NCBI RefSeq assembly: GCF_026420145.1
Contig: NZ_JAPMLV010000004.1
Coordinates: forward strand, 1 to 64,000
DNA: 64,000 nt
Origin: Enterobacter pseudoroggenkampii
GTDB lineage: Bacteria > Pseudomonadota > Gammaproteobacteria > Enterobacterales > Enterobacteriaceae
Direction of reading: 5' to 3'
Position 1 is the first letter of the stretch. Each line of letters opens with the position of its first letter. Under the pieces are notes generated by a model. That model did not search any database. It was not told the origin of the DNA and saw only the letters and a list, made by a program, of their open reading frames with translations. Position numbers and translations under genes: made by a program. This document shows positions 26,818 to 35,926 of this stretch, piece after piece.

Positions 26818-28586
26818 TAGTTGAACTCCAGAATAGATTTAGGCTGCATGCCGCTACCGGCGGAAAGCGGTTCGTTTAACAGGGCGTGCATGGTCGCCCA
26901 TGCGATATCGGCGTGACTGGCTTCCTCGGTGCGGCTGGCCTCGTAGGTAGCGCTGCGCCCGCTGCTGGTCATGGTTTTGCGAATGGACATAAACGACTGC
27001 GTGACGTCGGTTGCCCCGGCGTCGTACTCCAGACAGCCGCGGCGAATGGTGTCTTTTGCCTTGAGCACCATTGCGGTTTTCATCTCAGGTGTGTAACGGA
27101 TGCCTCGTGCCGCCGGGTAGAATGAGCGCACCAACTGGAACACGCCGAGACCGAGGCCGGTTGCGTCTATGCCGATGTATTCGACGTTGTATTTCTCCGT
27201 CAGTTTGCGGATGCCCTCGGCCTGAGCGGCAAAGTCCATACCTTTCCACTGGTGACGCTCCAGCATGCGGAACTTGCCACCCGAGACCACCGGCGGCGCG
27301 AGTACGACGCACCCGGCACTGTCGCCGGTGTGTGAGGGGTCGTAGCCAATCCAGACAGGTCGCGAGCCGAACGGATGGTCGGCGAACGGGGCAAAGTCCT
27401 CCCATTCTTCCATCACGTCGACCATGCAGCGCTGCAGCTCCTCGAACGGGAATACCGACGCTTTATCGTCGACAAACTCGCACATAAACAGGTTCTTAAA
27501 GTCCTCATCACTGTTTTCGCGTTTGAGCTGGTCGAGGTCGAACAGGGTGCAGCCACCGGCAAGGGCATCCTCAATGGTGACAATCTGCCGCCACTGGCCA
27601 TCGTCGCATAGCTGGCCACCGGCGAGCGCGGTGTGACTGATGTCGATTTCGATGCGGTCGGCAATACGGCTGCGCCCCTTGTTGAACAGCTCGCCCGACC
27701 AGAAGGGGTAAGCGCCGTGCGCCAGCGTGGAAGGTGTCGAAAAGTAGGTTGAGCGCAGGTGCTTCTGCGAGGCCATGCCCGACGCGACTTTGCGTAGCTT
27801 CTGAAAATTCGGGATCCAGAATATTTCATCGACATACAGGTCGCCGTTATGGCTCTGCGCGGTGTTGGAATTGGTACCGAGAAAAATCAGCTTTGCGCCG
27901 TTATTGCCGATGACAATCGGGTCGCCGGTCAGGTCGACGTCGACCAGCCGCGCAAACTGGATGATGTATTCGCGGAACACGTAAGCCTGCGTTTTACTGG
28001 CCGACAGAAATATCTGGTTGTGGCCGGTCTTGAGCGCGCGCAGCAGCGCCTCGCGGGAGAAATAGAACGTCGCGCCAATCTGGCGGGATTTGAGAATATC
28101 GCGAATACGGTGCGCCAGCCCTGCGCGGTACCACTGCAACTGGTACTCGAAAGACTGGTCGAAAAATAGTTCCTCCAGTTTCTCGATAGCTTCATCGCTG
28201 AAAAAGTTCTTTTTCGGCTTCTTACGCTCGCCCTTGTTGCGGTTGGCAACATTGGGGTTAAGGTCAACCTCGTTGCCGGTCTGGCTGTAGCGGTTAACGC
28301 GCGCCAGCCGCTCAATCTGCCGCCCGAGCAGGTCAATTTCTTTGAAATCGCCGCCTGACTTTTGCGGCTTGGCGATGAGCTGAATCAGGCGCGCCTCAAG
28401 GCTGCTTTCGACGCGGGAAATCGGTGCGATACCGTCCCAGCCGTCGCGCTGCTTCCAGCTCTGCACGGTCGGGCGCTTGACCTGCAGCATTTCGGCAATC
28501 TGTGGCACGGAAAAGCCCTGCCAGTACAGCAGCGATGCCTGCCGTCGCGGGTCATGCAACAAGGTTGTATCGGTGGAAATGGTCAT
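26817..28586 (-). CDS. P: Terminase large (ATPase) subunit gpP
   Basis: A 589-residue packaging motor subunit (P2 P is 590). An N-terminal HTH covers about 17-50 (LYWQGFSVPQIAEML). The ATPase has an adenine/Walker A-like segment KSRQIGATFYFSREAL and acidic LYVDEIFW; the nuclease half holds YDPSHTGD. It is divergent from O with late promoters between. Confidence 0.95.
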   Translation of the reverse strand: MTISTDTTLLHDPRRQASLLYWQGFSVPQIAEMLQVKRPTVQSWKQRDGWDGIAPISRVESSLEARLIQLIAKPQKSGGDFKEIDLLGRQIERLARVNRYSQTGNEVDLNPNVANRNKGERKKPKKNFFSDEAIEKLEELFFDQSFEYQLQWYRAGLAHRIRDILKSRQIGATFYFSREALLRALKTGHNQIFLSASKTQAYVFREYIIQFARLVDVDLTGDPIVIGNNGAKLIFLGTNSNTAQSHNGDLYVDEIFWIPNFQKLRKVASGMASQKHLRSTYFSTPSTLAHGAYPFWSGELFNKGRSRIADRIEIDISHTALAGGQLCDDGQWRQIVTIEDALAGGCTLFDLDQLKRENSDEDFKNLFMCEFVDDKASVFPFEELQRCMVDVMEEWEDFAPFADHPFGSRPVWIGYDPSHTGDSAGCVVLAPPVVSGGKFRMLERHQWKGMDFAAQAEGIRKLTEKYNVEYIGIDATGLGLGVFQLVRSFYPAARGIRYTPEMKTAMVLKAKDTIRRGCLEYDAGATDVTQSFMSIRKTMTSSGRSATYEASRTEEASHADIAWATMHALLNEPLSAGSGMQPKSILEFN

Positions 28587-28654
28587 TGATGCCTCGCCGT
28601 AGTGGATTCAGGGCAAGGCTACTTAATGGCCGTCAGTGATTCGCTAAGGTGCTG

Positions 28655-28661
28655 TTGTGTG
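28655..28661. promoter_or_regulatory. Late control region between P and O, with candidate Ogr motif
   Basis: The 165-bp space 28587-28751 separates divergent P and O and must hold both late promoters. TTGTGTG at 28655-28661 recurs as TTGTGTG before V and TTATGTG before FI, suggesting part of an Ogr activator site. Not a proven consensus. Confidence 0.4.
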
Positions 28662-28751
28662 GGCTGTTGTCCAGTCGTCACTGGTGGTCTGGTGTGCCCT
28701 GAGTCTGGAAACTGGCGTTGACCAGTAACCCCAACCTCAGGACTCCTGACA

Positions 28752-29606
28752 ATGGCAAAAAAAGTCTCAAAGTTCTTTCGCATCGGCGTCGAGGGTGATA
28801 CCTGCGACGGGCGCATTATCAGCGCCAGCGATATTCAGGAAATGGCCGAAGCCTACGACCCGCGCGTCTACGGTTGCCGTATCAACCTCGAACACCTGCG
28901 CGGCCTGCTGCCCGATGGCGTATTCAAGCGTTATGGCGATGTGGTCGAACTGAAAGCCGAGAAGATTGACGACGATTCTGCGCTAAACAGCAAATGGGCG
29001 TTGTTCGCTAAAATCACCCCGACCGATGACCTTATCGCGATGAATAAAGCCGCGCAGAAGGTCTACACCTCAATGGAAATTCAGCCGAACTTTGCCAATA
29101 CCGGCAAATGCTACCTCGTTGGCCTTGCGGTCACCGATGACCCGGCGAGCCTCGGCACTGAATACCTCGAATTCTGCCGGAACGCGAAGCACAACCCTCT
29201 GCAGCGCTTTAAGGCCAACCCTGAAAACGTCTTTTCCGCCGCCACGCTGGCCGAGCTGGAATTTGAAGACGTTCCCGACACGGTGCTCAACAGCCTGGCC
29301 GATAAGGTGAAAGCCATTTTCAGCCGTAAGCAGGTCAGCGACGATGCGCGCCTGAATGATGTGCATGAAGCGGTGACCACCGTCAGCGAGCATGTGCAGA
29401 CCAATCTGACCGCGCAGGATAAGCGCATTTCCGATATGGAAACCGCGTTTACCACTTTCAAACAGGAACTGACTGGCAAAGTTGACGAAACCAGCCAGGC
29501 ATTTTCCGCCCTGAAAACCACCCTCGACAAAACCGAAAGTTTCAGCCAGCCGCGACGCACAAAAGCCAGCGGTGGTGGCGGCGATGAGCTGCTGACCGAC
29601 TGCTGA
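28752..29606 (+). CDS. O: Capsid scaffold and maturation protease gpO
   Basis: A 284-residue protein, the same length as P2 O. It acts as internal scaffold and cuts N, O and L during head maturation. The serine-protease triad found for P2 O (Asp19, His48, Ser107) is present at the same positions here. The C-terminal half is the helical scaffold region. First gene of the head operon O-N-M-L. Confidence 0.95.
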   Translation: MAKKVSKFFRIGVEGDTCDGRIISASDIQEMAEAYDPRVYGCRINLEHLRGLLPDGVFKRYGDVVELKAEKIDDDSALNSKWALFAKITPTDDLIAMNKAAQKVYTSMEIQPNFANTGKCYLVGLAVTDDPASLGTEYLEFCRNAKHNPLQRFKANPENVFSAATLAELEFEDVPDTVLNSLADKVKAIFSRKQVSDDARLNDVHEAVTTVSEHVQTNLTAQDKRISDMETAFTTFKQELTGKVDETSQAFSALKTTLDKTESFSQPRRTKASGGGGDELLTDC

Positions 29607-29681
29607 TAAACCGCAGACCGAAACCGGGCGGTAACCCCGCCCGATGCTGTGACTAACCGATTAATTCAAACAGGAAATACT

Positions 29682-30749
29682 ATGCGTCAGGAAACCCGTT
29701 TTAAGTTCAATGCCTATCTGACCCAGCTCGCCAAACTGAACGGCATCAGCGTTGATGACGTCAGCAAAAAATTCACCGTCGAGCCGTCCGTCACGCAAAC
29801 GCTGATGAACACCGTGCAGGCGTCATCCGCATTTTTGCAGATGATTAACATTCTGCCGGTCGCAGAAATGAAGGGCGAGAAAATCGGCGTCGGTGTGACC
29901 GGCACCATCGCCAGCACGACCGACACTTCGGGCGACAAAGAGCGCCAGACCGCAGATTTCACCGCGCTTGAGTCCAACAAGTACGAGTGCAATCAGATTA
30001 ACTTTGACTTCCACCTGACCTATAAACGCCTCGACCTGTGGGCCCGTTTTCAGGACTTCCAGCGCCGCATCCGCGACGCCATTGTCCAGCGTCAGGCACT
30101 GGATTTCATCATGGCCGGGTTCAACGGTACCACCCGCGCTGATACCTCAGACCGCAGCAAAAACCCGATGCTGCAGGATGTGGCCGTCGGCTGGCTGCAG
30201 AAGTACCGCAACGAAGCCCCGGCGCGCGTGATGAGCAAAATCACCGCTGAGGACGGTACCGTTATTTCTGACGTGATTCGCGTTGGCAAAAACGGCGACT
30301 ATGAGAACCTCGACGCGCTGGTGATGGACGGTACCAACACCCTGATTGACGAGATTTATCAGGATGACCCGAAACTCGTTGCCATCGTTGGCCGTAAGCT
30401 GCTGGCTGACAAATATTTCCCACTGGTCAACAAACAGCAGGAAAACACCGAGTCGCTTGCGGCGGATATCATCATCAGCCAGAAGCGCATCGGCAACCTG
30501 CCAGCCGTGCGCGTGCCGTACTTCCCGGCGAATGCGGTATTCGTGACCACGCTGGAAAATCTCTCTATCTACTTCATGGATGAGAGCCACCGCCGCAGCA
30601 TTGATGAGAACCCGAAAAAAGACCGCGTGGAAAACTACGAGTCGATGAACATCGACTATGTGATTGAGGCGTATGCCGCCGGGTGTCTGCTGGAAAACAT
30701 CACCCTGGGCGATTTCACCGCACCTGCAGCACCGGAAAGCGGAGAGTAA
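29682..30749 (+). CDS. N: Major capsid protein gpN
   Basis: A 355-residue P2 N-type capsid protein (P2 N is 357) with an HK97-like fold expected. The frame opens at 29649, but ATG 29682 (MRQETRFKF) has AGGAAA in place and matches the P2 start. The first about 31 residues would be removed by gpO. Confidence 0.95.
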   Translation: MRQETRFKFNAYLTQLAKLNGISVDDVSKKFTVEPSVTQTLMNTVQASSAFLQMINILPVAEMKGEKIGVGVTGTIASTTDTSGDKERQTADFTALESNKYECNQINFDFHLTYKRLDLWARFQDFQRRIRDAIVQRQALDFIMAGFNGTTRADTSDRSKNPMLQDVAVGWLQKYRNEAPARVMSKITAEDGTVISDVIRVGKNGDYENLDALVMDGTNTLIDEIYQDDPKLVAIVGRKLLADKYFPLVNKQQENTESLAADIIISQKRIGNLPAVRVPYFPANAVFVTTLENLSIYFMDESHRRSIDENPKKDRVENYESMNIDYVIEAYAAGCLLENITLGDFTAPAAPESGE

Positions 30750-30753
30750 ACCT

Positions 30754-31503
30754 ATGACGAGCCCCGCACAGCGTCACATGATGCGGGTCTCGGCCTCTCA
30801 AGCCGCGCAGCGGGAAAAAGCCCCGCTGCGCCACGCAACCGCCTATGAGCAGATGCTGGTAAAGCTGGCCGATGACCGCCGCACGTTGAAAACCATCCGT
30901 TCAAACGAACTGAAAGCCGCGAAAAAGCGCGAGCTGCTGCCGTTCTACGCGCCGTGGGTCGCCGGTGTGCTGGCTGATGGCCGTGGCGCACAGGATGACA
31001 TTCTGATGACCGTCATGCTGTGGCGACTCGATGCCGGTGACGTTGCTGGCGCGCTGGAGATTGCGCCCTACGCGCTGAAATACGGCCTCACCTCTGACCA
31101 TCGACGAACCACGCCTTACATGCTGGTTGAGGAGGTGGCGCTTGCCACGCTGCGCCTGCGCGATGCCGGTGAGCCTGTCGACCTCGCATTACTGCTGACC
31201 ACCCTCAGCCTGACCGACGGTGCTGACGTTCCCGATATGGTGCGCGCTAGTCTGCATAAGGTGACTGGCCTGACCCTGCGCGATGCCGGTCAGGACGCCG
31301 AAGCGCTGGCACAGTTTCAGCGCGCAATGCAGCTCGACCGCAATGCCGGTGTGCGCAAAGAGATTGAGCGACTGGAGCGGGCATTGAAGCCTAAGCCCGA
31401 TGCCGCGCCCCGTAAAACGACTAAACCGCGCACGCGCAAACCTGCCACCAAACCGGCGGCAAAGCGCGGGCGTCCACCAAAGGCGGTAAAAACCGCCGGT
31501 TAA
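30754..31503 (+). CDS. M: Terminase small subunit gpM
   Basis: A 249-residue endonuclease subunit of terminase (P2 M is 247) that cuts cos together with gpP. The middle is helical, and the C-terminal 45 residues are very basic (KPKPDAAPRKTTKPRTRK). It starts 4 bp after N with GGAGAG. An in-frame start at 30664 inside N is ignored. Confidence 0.93.
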   Translation: MTSPAQRHMMRVSASQAAQREKAPLRHATAYEQMLVKLADDRRTLKTIRSNELKAAKKRELLPFYAPWVAGVLADGRGAQDDILMTVMLWRLDAGDVAGALEIAPYALKYGLTSDHRRTTPYMLVEEVALATLRLRDAGEPVDLALLLTTLSLTDGADVPDMVRASLHKVTGLTLRDAGQDAEALAQFQRAMQLDRNAGVRKEIERLERALKPKPDAAPRKTTKPRTRKPATKPAAKRGRPPKAVKTAG

Positions 31504-31596
31504 CTGAACGCTCCCCGAGCCGGGCGGCACGCCTGTCAAAGAGGGTTTTGACCCTGACGGCGACCGGCGTCCACCGCCCAACCTAATGAGGTTGTC

Positions 31597-32106
31597 ATGA
31601 CGACAGTAATACTGAATCAGCCCGACGAACCGCAGGACGTACCGGGCGTGGTGATTCCCGCACCGGAGACGGGCGACGCAGTGATTAAAAACACGTTCTT
31701 TTTCCCTGATGTGGATCCGAAGCGGGTGCGCGAGCTGATGCGCCTTGAGCAGACGGTTTCCGATGCGCGCCTGCGCAACGCCATCAAGACTGGCATGGCG
31801 GAAACCAATGCGGAGCTTTACGACTACCGGCTGCGCCAGATTGCCGCAGGGTTTAAGACACTGGCCGACGTGCCTGACGCCGAGGAAATCGACGGCGAGA
31901 ATGTGCGCATTTTCCACTACCTCAGCGCCGTGACGGCGATGGCGACCGCCACCCTGTATGAGCGTTATCGCGGGGTTGAGGCCACCGGCAAGGGTGACAA
32001 AAAAGCCGACAGCCTCGAAACCACCATTGATGACCTGTGGCGGGATATGCGCTGGTCGGTCTCGCGCCTGCAGGATAAGCCGCGCTGCATCGTGGGTCAG
32101 CTCTGA
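31597..32106 (+). CDS. L: Head completion/stabilisation protein gpL
   Basis: A 169-residue head completion protein of P2 L length, placed at the portal vertex after DNA packaging. Typical end: WRDMRWSVSRLQDKPRC. The stop overlaps the X start (TGATG). The 93 bp between M and L hold no gene. Confidence 0.93.
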   Translation: MTTVILNQPDEPQDVPGVVIPAPETGDAVIKNTFFFPDVDPKRVRELMRLEQTVSDARLRNAIKTGMAETNAELYDYRLRQIAAGFKTLADVPDAEEIDGENVRIFHYLSAVTAMATATLYERYRGVEATGKGDKKADSLETTIDDLWRDMRWSVSRLQDKPRCIVGQL

Positions 32107-32309
32107 TGAAAGTCTACGCGATGCAGGGCGACACCCTCGACGCGCTTTGCGCCCGGTATTACGGGCGCACTGAGAACGTGGTCGAGACGGTGCTGCAGGC
32201 TAATCCCGGTCTGTCTGAGCTGGGCGTCATTCTGCCGCATGGCACGGTGATTGACCTGCCCGACGTTGAAACCTCACCTACGGCGGAGACCCTGAACCTA
32301 TGGGACTGA
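32106..32309 (+). CDS. X: Tail protein gpX
   Basis: A 67-residue P2 X-type protein with a LysM-like peptidoglycan-binding fold (YAMQGDTLDALCARYYG, then VVETVLQANPGL and LPHGTVIDLP). It is thought to join the tail tip or needle complex. Coupled to L upstream. Confidence 0.92.
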   Translation: MKVYAMQGDTLDALCARYYGRTENVVETVLQANPGLSELGVILPHGTVIDLPDVETSPTAETLNLWD

Positions 32310-32311
32310 GT

Positions 32312-32521
32312 ATGGAAAAAATCACCACGTTTATCGCCTACTGGCTGGCCGTGGGTCTGGCGTATTTCGGGGCAATGTCACCCGAAAAGCTGGCGCTGTA
32401 TGTAGGTAGTCTGTGCGCCATTTTTACGGCGGCGGTGAATTTCTGGTACCGGCGCAAAACCTTTCGTTACCTGACCGAAATGGGAATCGACAAAGGGGTG
32501 ACCCGTGAGCTCAATCGTTAA
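32312..32521 (+). CDS. Y: Holin gpY-type
   Basis: A 69-residue protein with two TM helices (about 5-20 and 28-44) and a basic tail, in the holin slot before the endolysin. It times lysis by opening the inner membrane. ATG 32312 has GGGA 7 bp before it; ATG 32300, overlapping X, would add four residues. It overlaps K by 17 bp. Confidence 0.85.
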   Translation: MEKITTFIAYWLAVGLAYFGAMSPEKLALYVGSLCAIFTAAVNFWYRRKTFRYLTEMGIDKGVTRELNR

Positions 32522-33017
32522 ACGTTGCAGTGTGGCCGCAGTGCTGGCGCTGGCGGCACTGATGCCTGATTTTCGTCTGCTGAATACCTCGCCTGACGGT
32601 CTGGCGCTGATTGCCGACCTCGAAGGGTGTCGCCTGACACCTTACCAGTGCAGCGCGGGCGTGTGGACGTCAGGCATCGGCCACACTGCCGGGGTGGTAC
32701 CGAAACGCGATATCACCGAGCGCGAAGCGGCGGCAAATCTGGTCGCTGACGTGCTGAATACCGAGCGCCGCCTCGCGGTCTACGTGCCGGTCACCATGCC
32801 GCAGCCGGTTTACGACGCGCTGGTCAGTTTCTCTTTTAACGTCGGTACCGGCGCGGCCTGTCGCTCGACGCTGGTCTCTTACATCAAGCGTCATCAGTGG
32901 TGGCAGGCATGCGACCAGCTTACCCGCTGGGTGTACGTCAATGGCACCAAAAACAAAGGGCTGGAAAACCGCCGCGCGCGGGAACTGGCGTATTGCATGA
33001 AAGGAGTAACACAATGA
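32505..33017 (+). CDS. K: Endolysin gpK-type (GH24 lysozyme, SAR-like N-terminus)
   Basis: A 170-residue muramidase. The GH24 motif E-8-(D/C)-5-T is present as Glu, Cys and Thr in EGCRLTPYQCSAGVWT, the Cys variant of the triad. The N-terminal weak hydrophobic helix (about 9-20) resembles a signal-arrest-release anchor, so export without the holin is possible. GTG start inside Y, with AAAGG upstream. Confidence 0.9.
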   Translation: MSSIVKRCSVAAVLALAALMPDFRLLNTSPDGLALIADLEGCRLTPYQCSAGVWTSGIGHTAGVVPKRDITEREAAANLVADVLNTERRLAVYVPVTMPQPVYDALVSFSFNVGTGAACRSTLVSYIKRHQWWQACDQLTRWVYVNGTKNKGLENRRARELAYCMKGVTQ

Positions 33018-33445
33018 AAAAATATTTACGTTCCCTGATTTTCGATGCCCTGCTGGCACTGGTACTGCTTTGGGGGCTGGCATCGCCGCAAAGCGCCGCC
33101 GTCAACTTTGTTGCCGCATGGGCGCTGTTTGGCAGTTTTATCTGCATTACGGCGAGCCTCGCCGGGGTGGTTGCTTATGAGCACTGGCTGCGAAATACGG
33201 GCAAAAGTATTCCCGTCAATCCAGACCTGATGAAGGTATTCCGCGCCGTCTTTTGCCGTAAGCCCTCTCAGGGTCGTCGGGCATGGTCTCTCATTATTTT
33301 CTCTGTTACCACGGGCTGTCTGCTTGGGGCTGGCTGGATCCTTACGGCTCTGATTTACCTGATTTGTATGCTGACCTTTAAGGCCGTTCGCGAGACCTAC
33401 CGCCAGCGCATTGAGGGGGCTGGTCTGTGTCCAGAGTCATTGTGA
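33014..33445 (+). CDS. lysA: LysA-like membrane protein (putative antiholin)
   Basis: A 143-residue integral membrane protein with hydrophobic helices near 10-23, 30-55 and 92-120. In P2 the lysA gene follows K and adjusts lysis timing, so this is the likely counterpart by position and topology rather than by clear sequence identity. ATG 33014 overlaps the K stop by 4 bp and follows AAGGAG. Confidence 0.7.
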   Translation: MKKYLRSLIFDALLALVLLWGLASPQSAAVNFVAAWALFGSFICITASLAGVVAYEHWLRNTGKSIPVNPDLMKVFRAVFCRKPSQGRRAWSLIIFSVTTGCLLGAGWILTALIYLICMLTFKAVRETYRQRIEGAGLCPESL

Positions 33446-33855
33446 TGTTTCTGGCTTCTGCGCTGGTGCTGGCTGTGCTTGGGCTGCTGTGGTTGCGCCA
33501 TGAGAACGGCAATTTATCCCGCTCCTTTGAGACGGCAAACCGTGTCGCGAGCGAACAAAAGACGACGATTGGCATGCTAAAAAATCAGCTCAGTGTTGCC
33601 GGTCAGCTTGCCAGACGTAATGAATCTGCGCAGGTGGCACTGCGCGAACAGCTCGCAAAGGCCAGCGAGGAAGCCAGCCGCCGCGAGCAGACGATAACGA
33701 GGTTACTTAATGAAAATGAAGCCTTTCGCCGCTGGTATAACGCTGCTTTACCTGATGTTGTGCGTCGGCTGCACACCCGCGCCGCCTGCGCCAGCGCCGG
33801 TGATTGTGGTCAGCGGATGCCCGAGGGTGAGCCTTTGCCCGATGCCGGGAAGTGA
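33427..33855 (+). CDS. lysB: Inner-membrane spanin LysB (Rz-like)
   Basis: A 142-residue i-spanin with an N-terminal TM helix (about 5-22) and a long periplasmic coiled coil (about 25-105). Together with LysC it fuses inner and outer membranes in the last step of lysis. GTG start; overlaps lysA by 19 bp and contains the start of lysC in another frame. Confidence 0.88.
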   Translation: MSRVIVMFLASALVLAVLGLLWLRHENGNLSRSFETANRVASEQKTTIGMLKNQLSVAGQLARRNESAQVALREQLAKASEEASRREQTITRLLNENEAFRRWYNAALPDVVRRLHTRAACASAGDCGQRMPEGEPLPDAGK

Positions 33856-34000
33856 CCCGAAAACCAATGGCGACCTGAGCGCGGATATCCGCCGTCTTGA
33901 GGGCGCGCTGACCGCCTGCGCGTTGCAGGTCAAAACCGTCAAACACTGTCAGGATGAACTCGATGCAGAAGCACAAAAGCCTGCGCAAAGCGCTGATTAA
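33710..34000 (+). CDS. lysC: Outer-membrane spanin LysC (Rz1-like lipoprotein)
   Basis: A 96-residue lipoprotein with lipobox CVGC at the end of its signal peptide and a Pro-rich linker (TPAPPAPAP), as in o-spanins. Its first 146 bp lie within lysB in a different frame, the usual embedded Rz/Rz1 layout, and its end overlaps R. GAGG lies 8 bp from ATG 33710. Confidence 0.88.
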   Translation: MKMKPFAAGITLLYLMLCVGCTPAPPAPAPVIVVSGCPRVSLCPMPGSDPKTNGDLSADIRRLEGALTACALQVKTVKHCQDELDAEAQKPAQSAD

Positions 34001-34430
34001 CGCCGTGCCGCAGCTCAGGAATAACCCCGATATGCTGCGACTGTTTGCCGACAACGGCCATACCGATTCCCGGCTGGCGAGCTCGCTGTCGTTCGAAAAG
34101 GTGTACGTGCTTAACGTGGTGGTGACCGACTTCACCGGCGACCTCGATTTGATATTCGTGCCGGTGCAGGCGTGGCTGCGTGAACATCAGCCGGACATTA
34201 TGACCACCGACGACGGGCGGGAAAAAGGATTCACCTGGATTATTGATATCAATAACGACGATTCGCTCGATATCAGTATCAGCCTGAGGCTCACCGAGCG
34301 CACGCTCGTCAAAGAGGCCGACGGCGCGCTGCATGTCAGCTATGCCCCTGAGCCGCCGCTGCCTGAGACGGTAACGCGCCCGGTTGCTATGTATGCAAAC
34401 GGTGAGTTAGTGAGTCAGTGGGATGAGTGA
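33963..34430 (+). CDS. R: Tail completion protein gpR
   Basis: A 155-residue protein, the length of P2 R, needed for joining finished tails to heads. The ATG at 33963 follows AGGA by 8 bp; the in-frame ATG at 33954 is too close. It overlaps lysC upstream and S downstream (8 bp). Confidence 0.92.
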   Translation: MQKHKSLRKALINAVPQLRNNPDMLRLFADNGHTDSRLASSLSFEKVYVLNVVVTDFTGDLDLIFVPVQAWLREHQPDIMTTDDGREKGFTWIIDINNDDSLDISISLRLTERTLVKEADGALHVSYAPEPPLPETVTRPVAMYANGELVSQWDE

Positions 34431-34872
34431 TTTAACCGCGCTGCAGGAACGTCTTGCCGGTCTGATTGCCAGCCTGTCACCGGCGGCGCGTCGGCAAATG
34501 GCGGCTGAGATAGCGAAAAAGCTGCGTACCAGTCAGCAACAGCGCATCAAGCGCCAGCAGGCACCCGACGGCACCCCGTATGCGGCAAGAAAGCGCCAGC
34601 CGGTGCGGAGCAAGAAAGGTCGGATTAAACGTGAAATGTTCGCCAAACTGCGCACTAGCCGCTTTATGAAAGCCAAAGGCAGCGATAGTGCGGCGGTGGT
34701 GGAGTTTACCGGCAAGGTGCAGCGCATGGCGCGGGTTCATCAGTACGGCCTCAAAGACCGGCCAAACCGCAACAGCCGGGATGTGCAGTACGAGGCGCGC
34801 CCGCTGCTCGGTTTCATCCGCGACGATGAGCAGATGATTGAAGACGTCATTATCAGGCACATCGGCAAATAA
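34423..34872 (+). CDS. S: Tail completion protein gpS
   Basis: A 149-residue P2 S-type tail completion protein (P2 S is 150). Highly basic in the middle (RKRQPVRSKKGRIKREMF) with a conserved HQYGLKDRP stretch. Last gene of the O-to-S late transcript; a 68-bp gap with a candidate late promoter follows. Confidence 0.92.
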   Translation: MSDLTALQERLAGLIASLSPAARRQMAAEIAKKLRTSQQQRIKRQQAPDGTPYAARKRQPVRSKKGRIKREMFAKLRTSRFMKAKGSDSAAVVEFTGKVQRMARVHQYGLKDRPNRNSRDVQYEARPLLGFIRDDEQMIEDVIIRHIGK

Positions 34873-34875
34873 ATA

Positions 34876-34882
34876 TTGTGTG
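34876..34882 (+). promoter_or_regulatory. Candidate late activator site before V
   Basis: TTGTGTG at 65 bp before the V start, in the short gap where P2 has its PV promoter. The same motif is found in the P/O gap. Low certainty without the full Ogr site. Confidence 0.35.
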
Positions 34883-34940
34883 AACCACCACCGGAGCCGC
34901 GCGAATTGGCGCGACTCCAGACCAGAGGCATCCTTGCACT

Positions 34941-35576
34941 ATGAATACGTTATCCACGATACAGGAGCTCGCGCGCGCAATTCGCAACCTCATCCGCTCA
35001 GGTGTGGTGACTGAGGTTGATACCGTGCAGGGGCTGTGCCGCGTACAAAGCGGCGGGATCCAGACTACATGGCTGAACTGGCTGACCACCCGCGCCGGTC
35101 GTTCGCGGACGTGGTGGGCTCCCTCGGTCGGTGAGCAGGTTCTGCTGCTGGCAATCGGTGGCGAGCTTGATACCGCTTTCGTGCTGCCGGGTATTTTCTC
35201 CGACGATAACCCCGCCCCGTCTGCCTCGGCGGATGCGTGGCATGTGGCTTTCCCTGATGGTGCGGTCATTGAGTACGAGCCCGAAACCGGCGCGCTGACG
35301 GTCAGCGGCATAAAAACGGCTGACGTGACGGCATCGGAGTCCATCACCGCAACCGTGCCGATGGTAATGGTGAAAGCCTCGACCAGTATCACTCTCGACA
35401 CCCCTGAGGTGATTTGCACCAATAAGCTGACGACGGCAACGCTTGAGGTGCAAAAGGGCGGCACGATGAAAGGCAACATTGAGCATACCGGCGGGTCTCT
35501 GTCATCTAATGGCAAGGTGCTCCACACCCATAAACACCCCGGCGACAGCGGCGGGCAAACGGGAGCACCGATATGA
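34941..35576 (+). CDS. V: Baseplate spike protein gpV
   Basis: A 211-residue central spike protein, as long as P2 V, which pierces the outer membrane. An OB-fold gp5-like domain comes first, then a beta-helix. The C-terminal HTHKH motif would bind the iron atom at the needle tip. It opens the baseplate operon V-W-J-I-H-G. Confidence 0.95.
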   Translation: MNTLSTIQELARAIRNLIRSGVVTEVDTVQGLCRVQSGGIQTTWLNWLTTRAGRSRTWWAPSVGEQVLLLAIGGELDTAFVLPGIFSDDNPAPSASADAWHVAFPDGAVIEYEPETGALTVSGIKTADVTASESITATVPMVMVKASTSITLDTPEVICTNKLTTATLEVQKGGTMKGNIEHTGGSLSSNGKVLHTHKHPGDSGGQTGAPI

Positions 35577-35920
35577 CAGCGCGTTATCAGGGTATGAACC
35601 GAAATACCGGCCTTGGCATCAGCGACACTGAGCATATCAGCCAGAGCATGCGCGATATTCTGCTGACGCCGGTCGGCTCGCGGGTGATGCGTCGTGAATA
35701 TGGCTCGCTTCTATCGGCGCTGATTGATATGCCGCAAAACCCGGCGCTCAGGCTGCAGATTATGGTGGCGTGCTTTTCGGCGATCCAGAAGTGGGAACCG
35801 CGCATCAGGCTTACCTCTGTCAGCTTTGAGACCGGCGACGCTGGCGAGATGTATGTCGATATTACCGGGATGCGTACCGATACCGGTGCGTCAGTTTCAA
35901 CCACTGTTTCACTGAGTTAA
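35573..35920 (+). CDS. W: Baseplate wedge protein gpW (gp25-like)
   Basis: A 115-residue P2 W/T4 gp25-like wedge protein. Conserved start region NTGLGISDTEHISQSMRDI and LTPVGSRVMRREYGS are present. Overlaps V by 4 bp. Confidence 0.95.
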   Translation: MTARYQGMNRNTGLGISDTEHISQSMRDILLTPVGSRVMRREYGSLLSALIDMPQNPALRLQIMVACFSAIQKWEPRIRLTSVSFETGDAGEMYVDITGMRTDTGASVSTTVSLS

Positions 35921-35926
35921 ATCACT

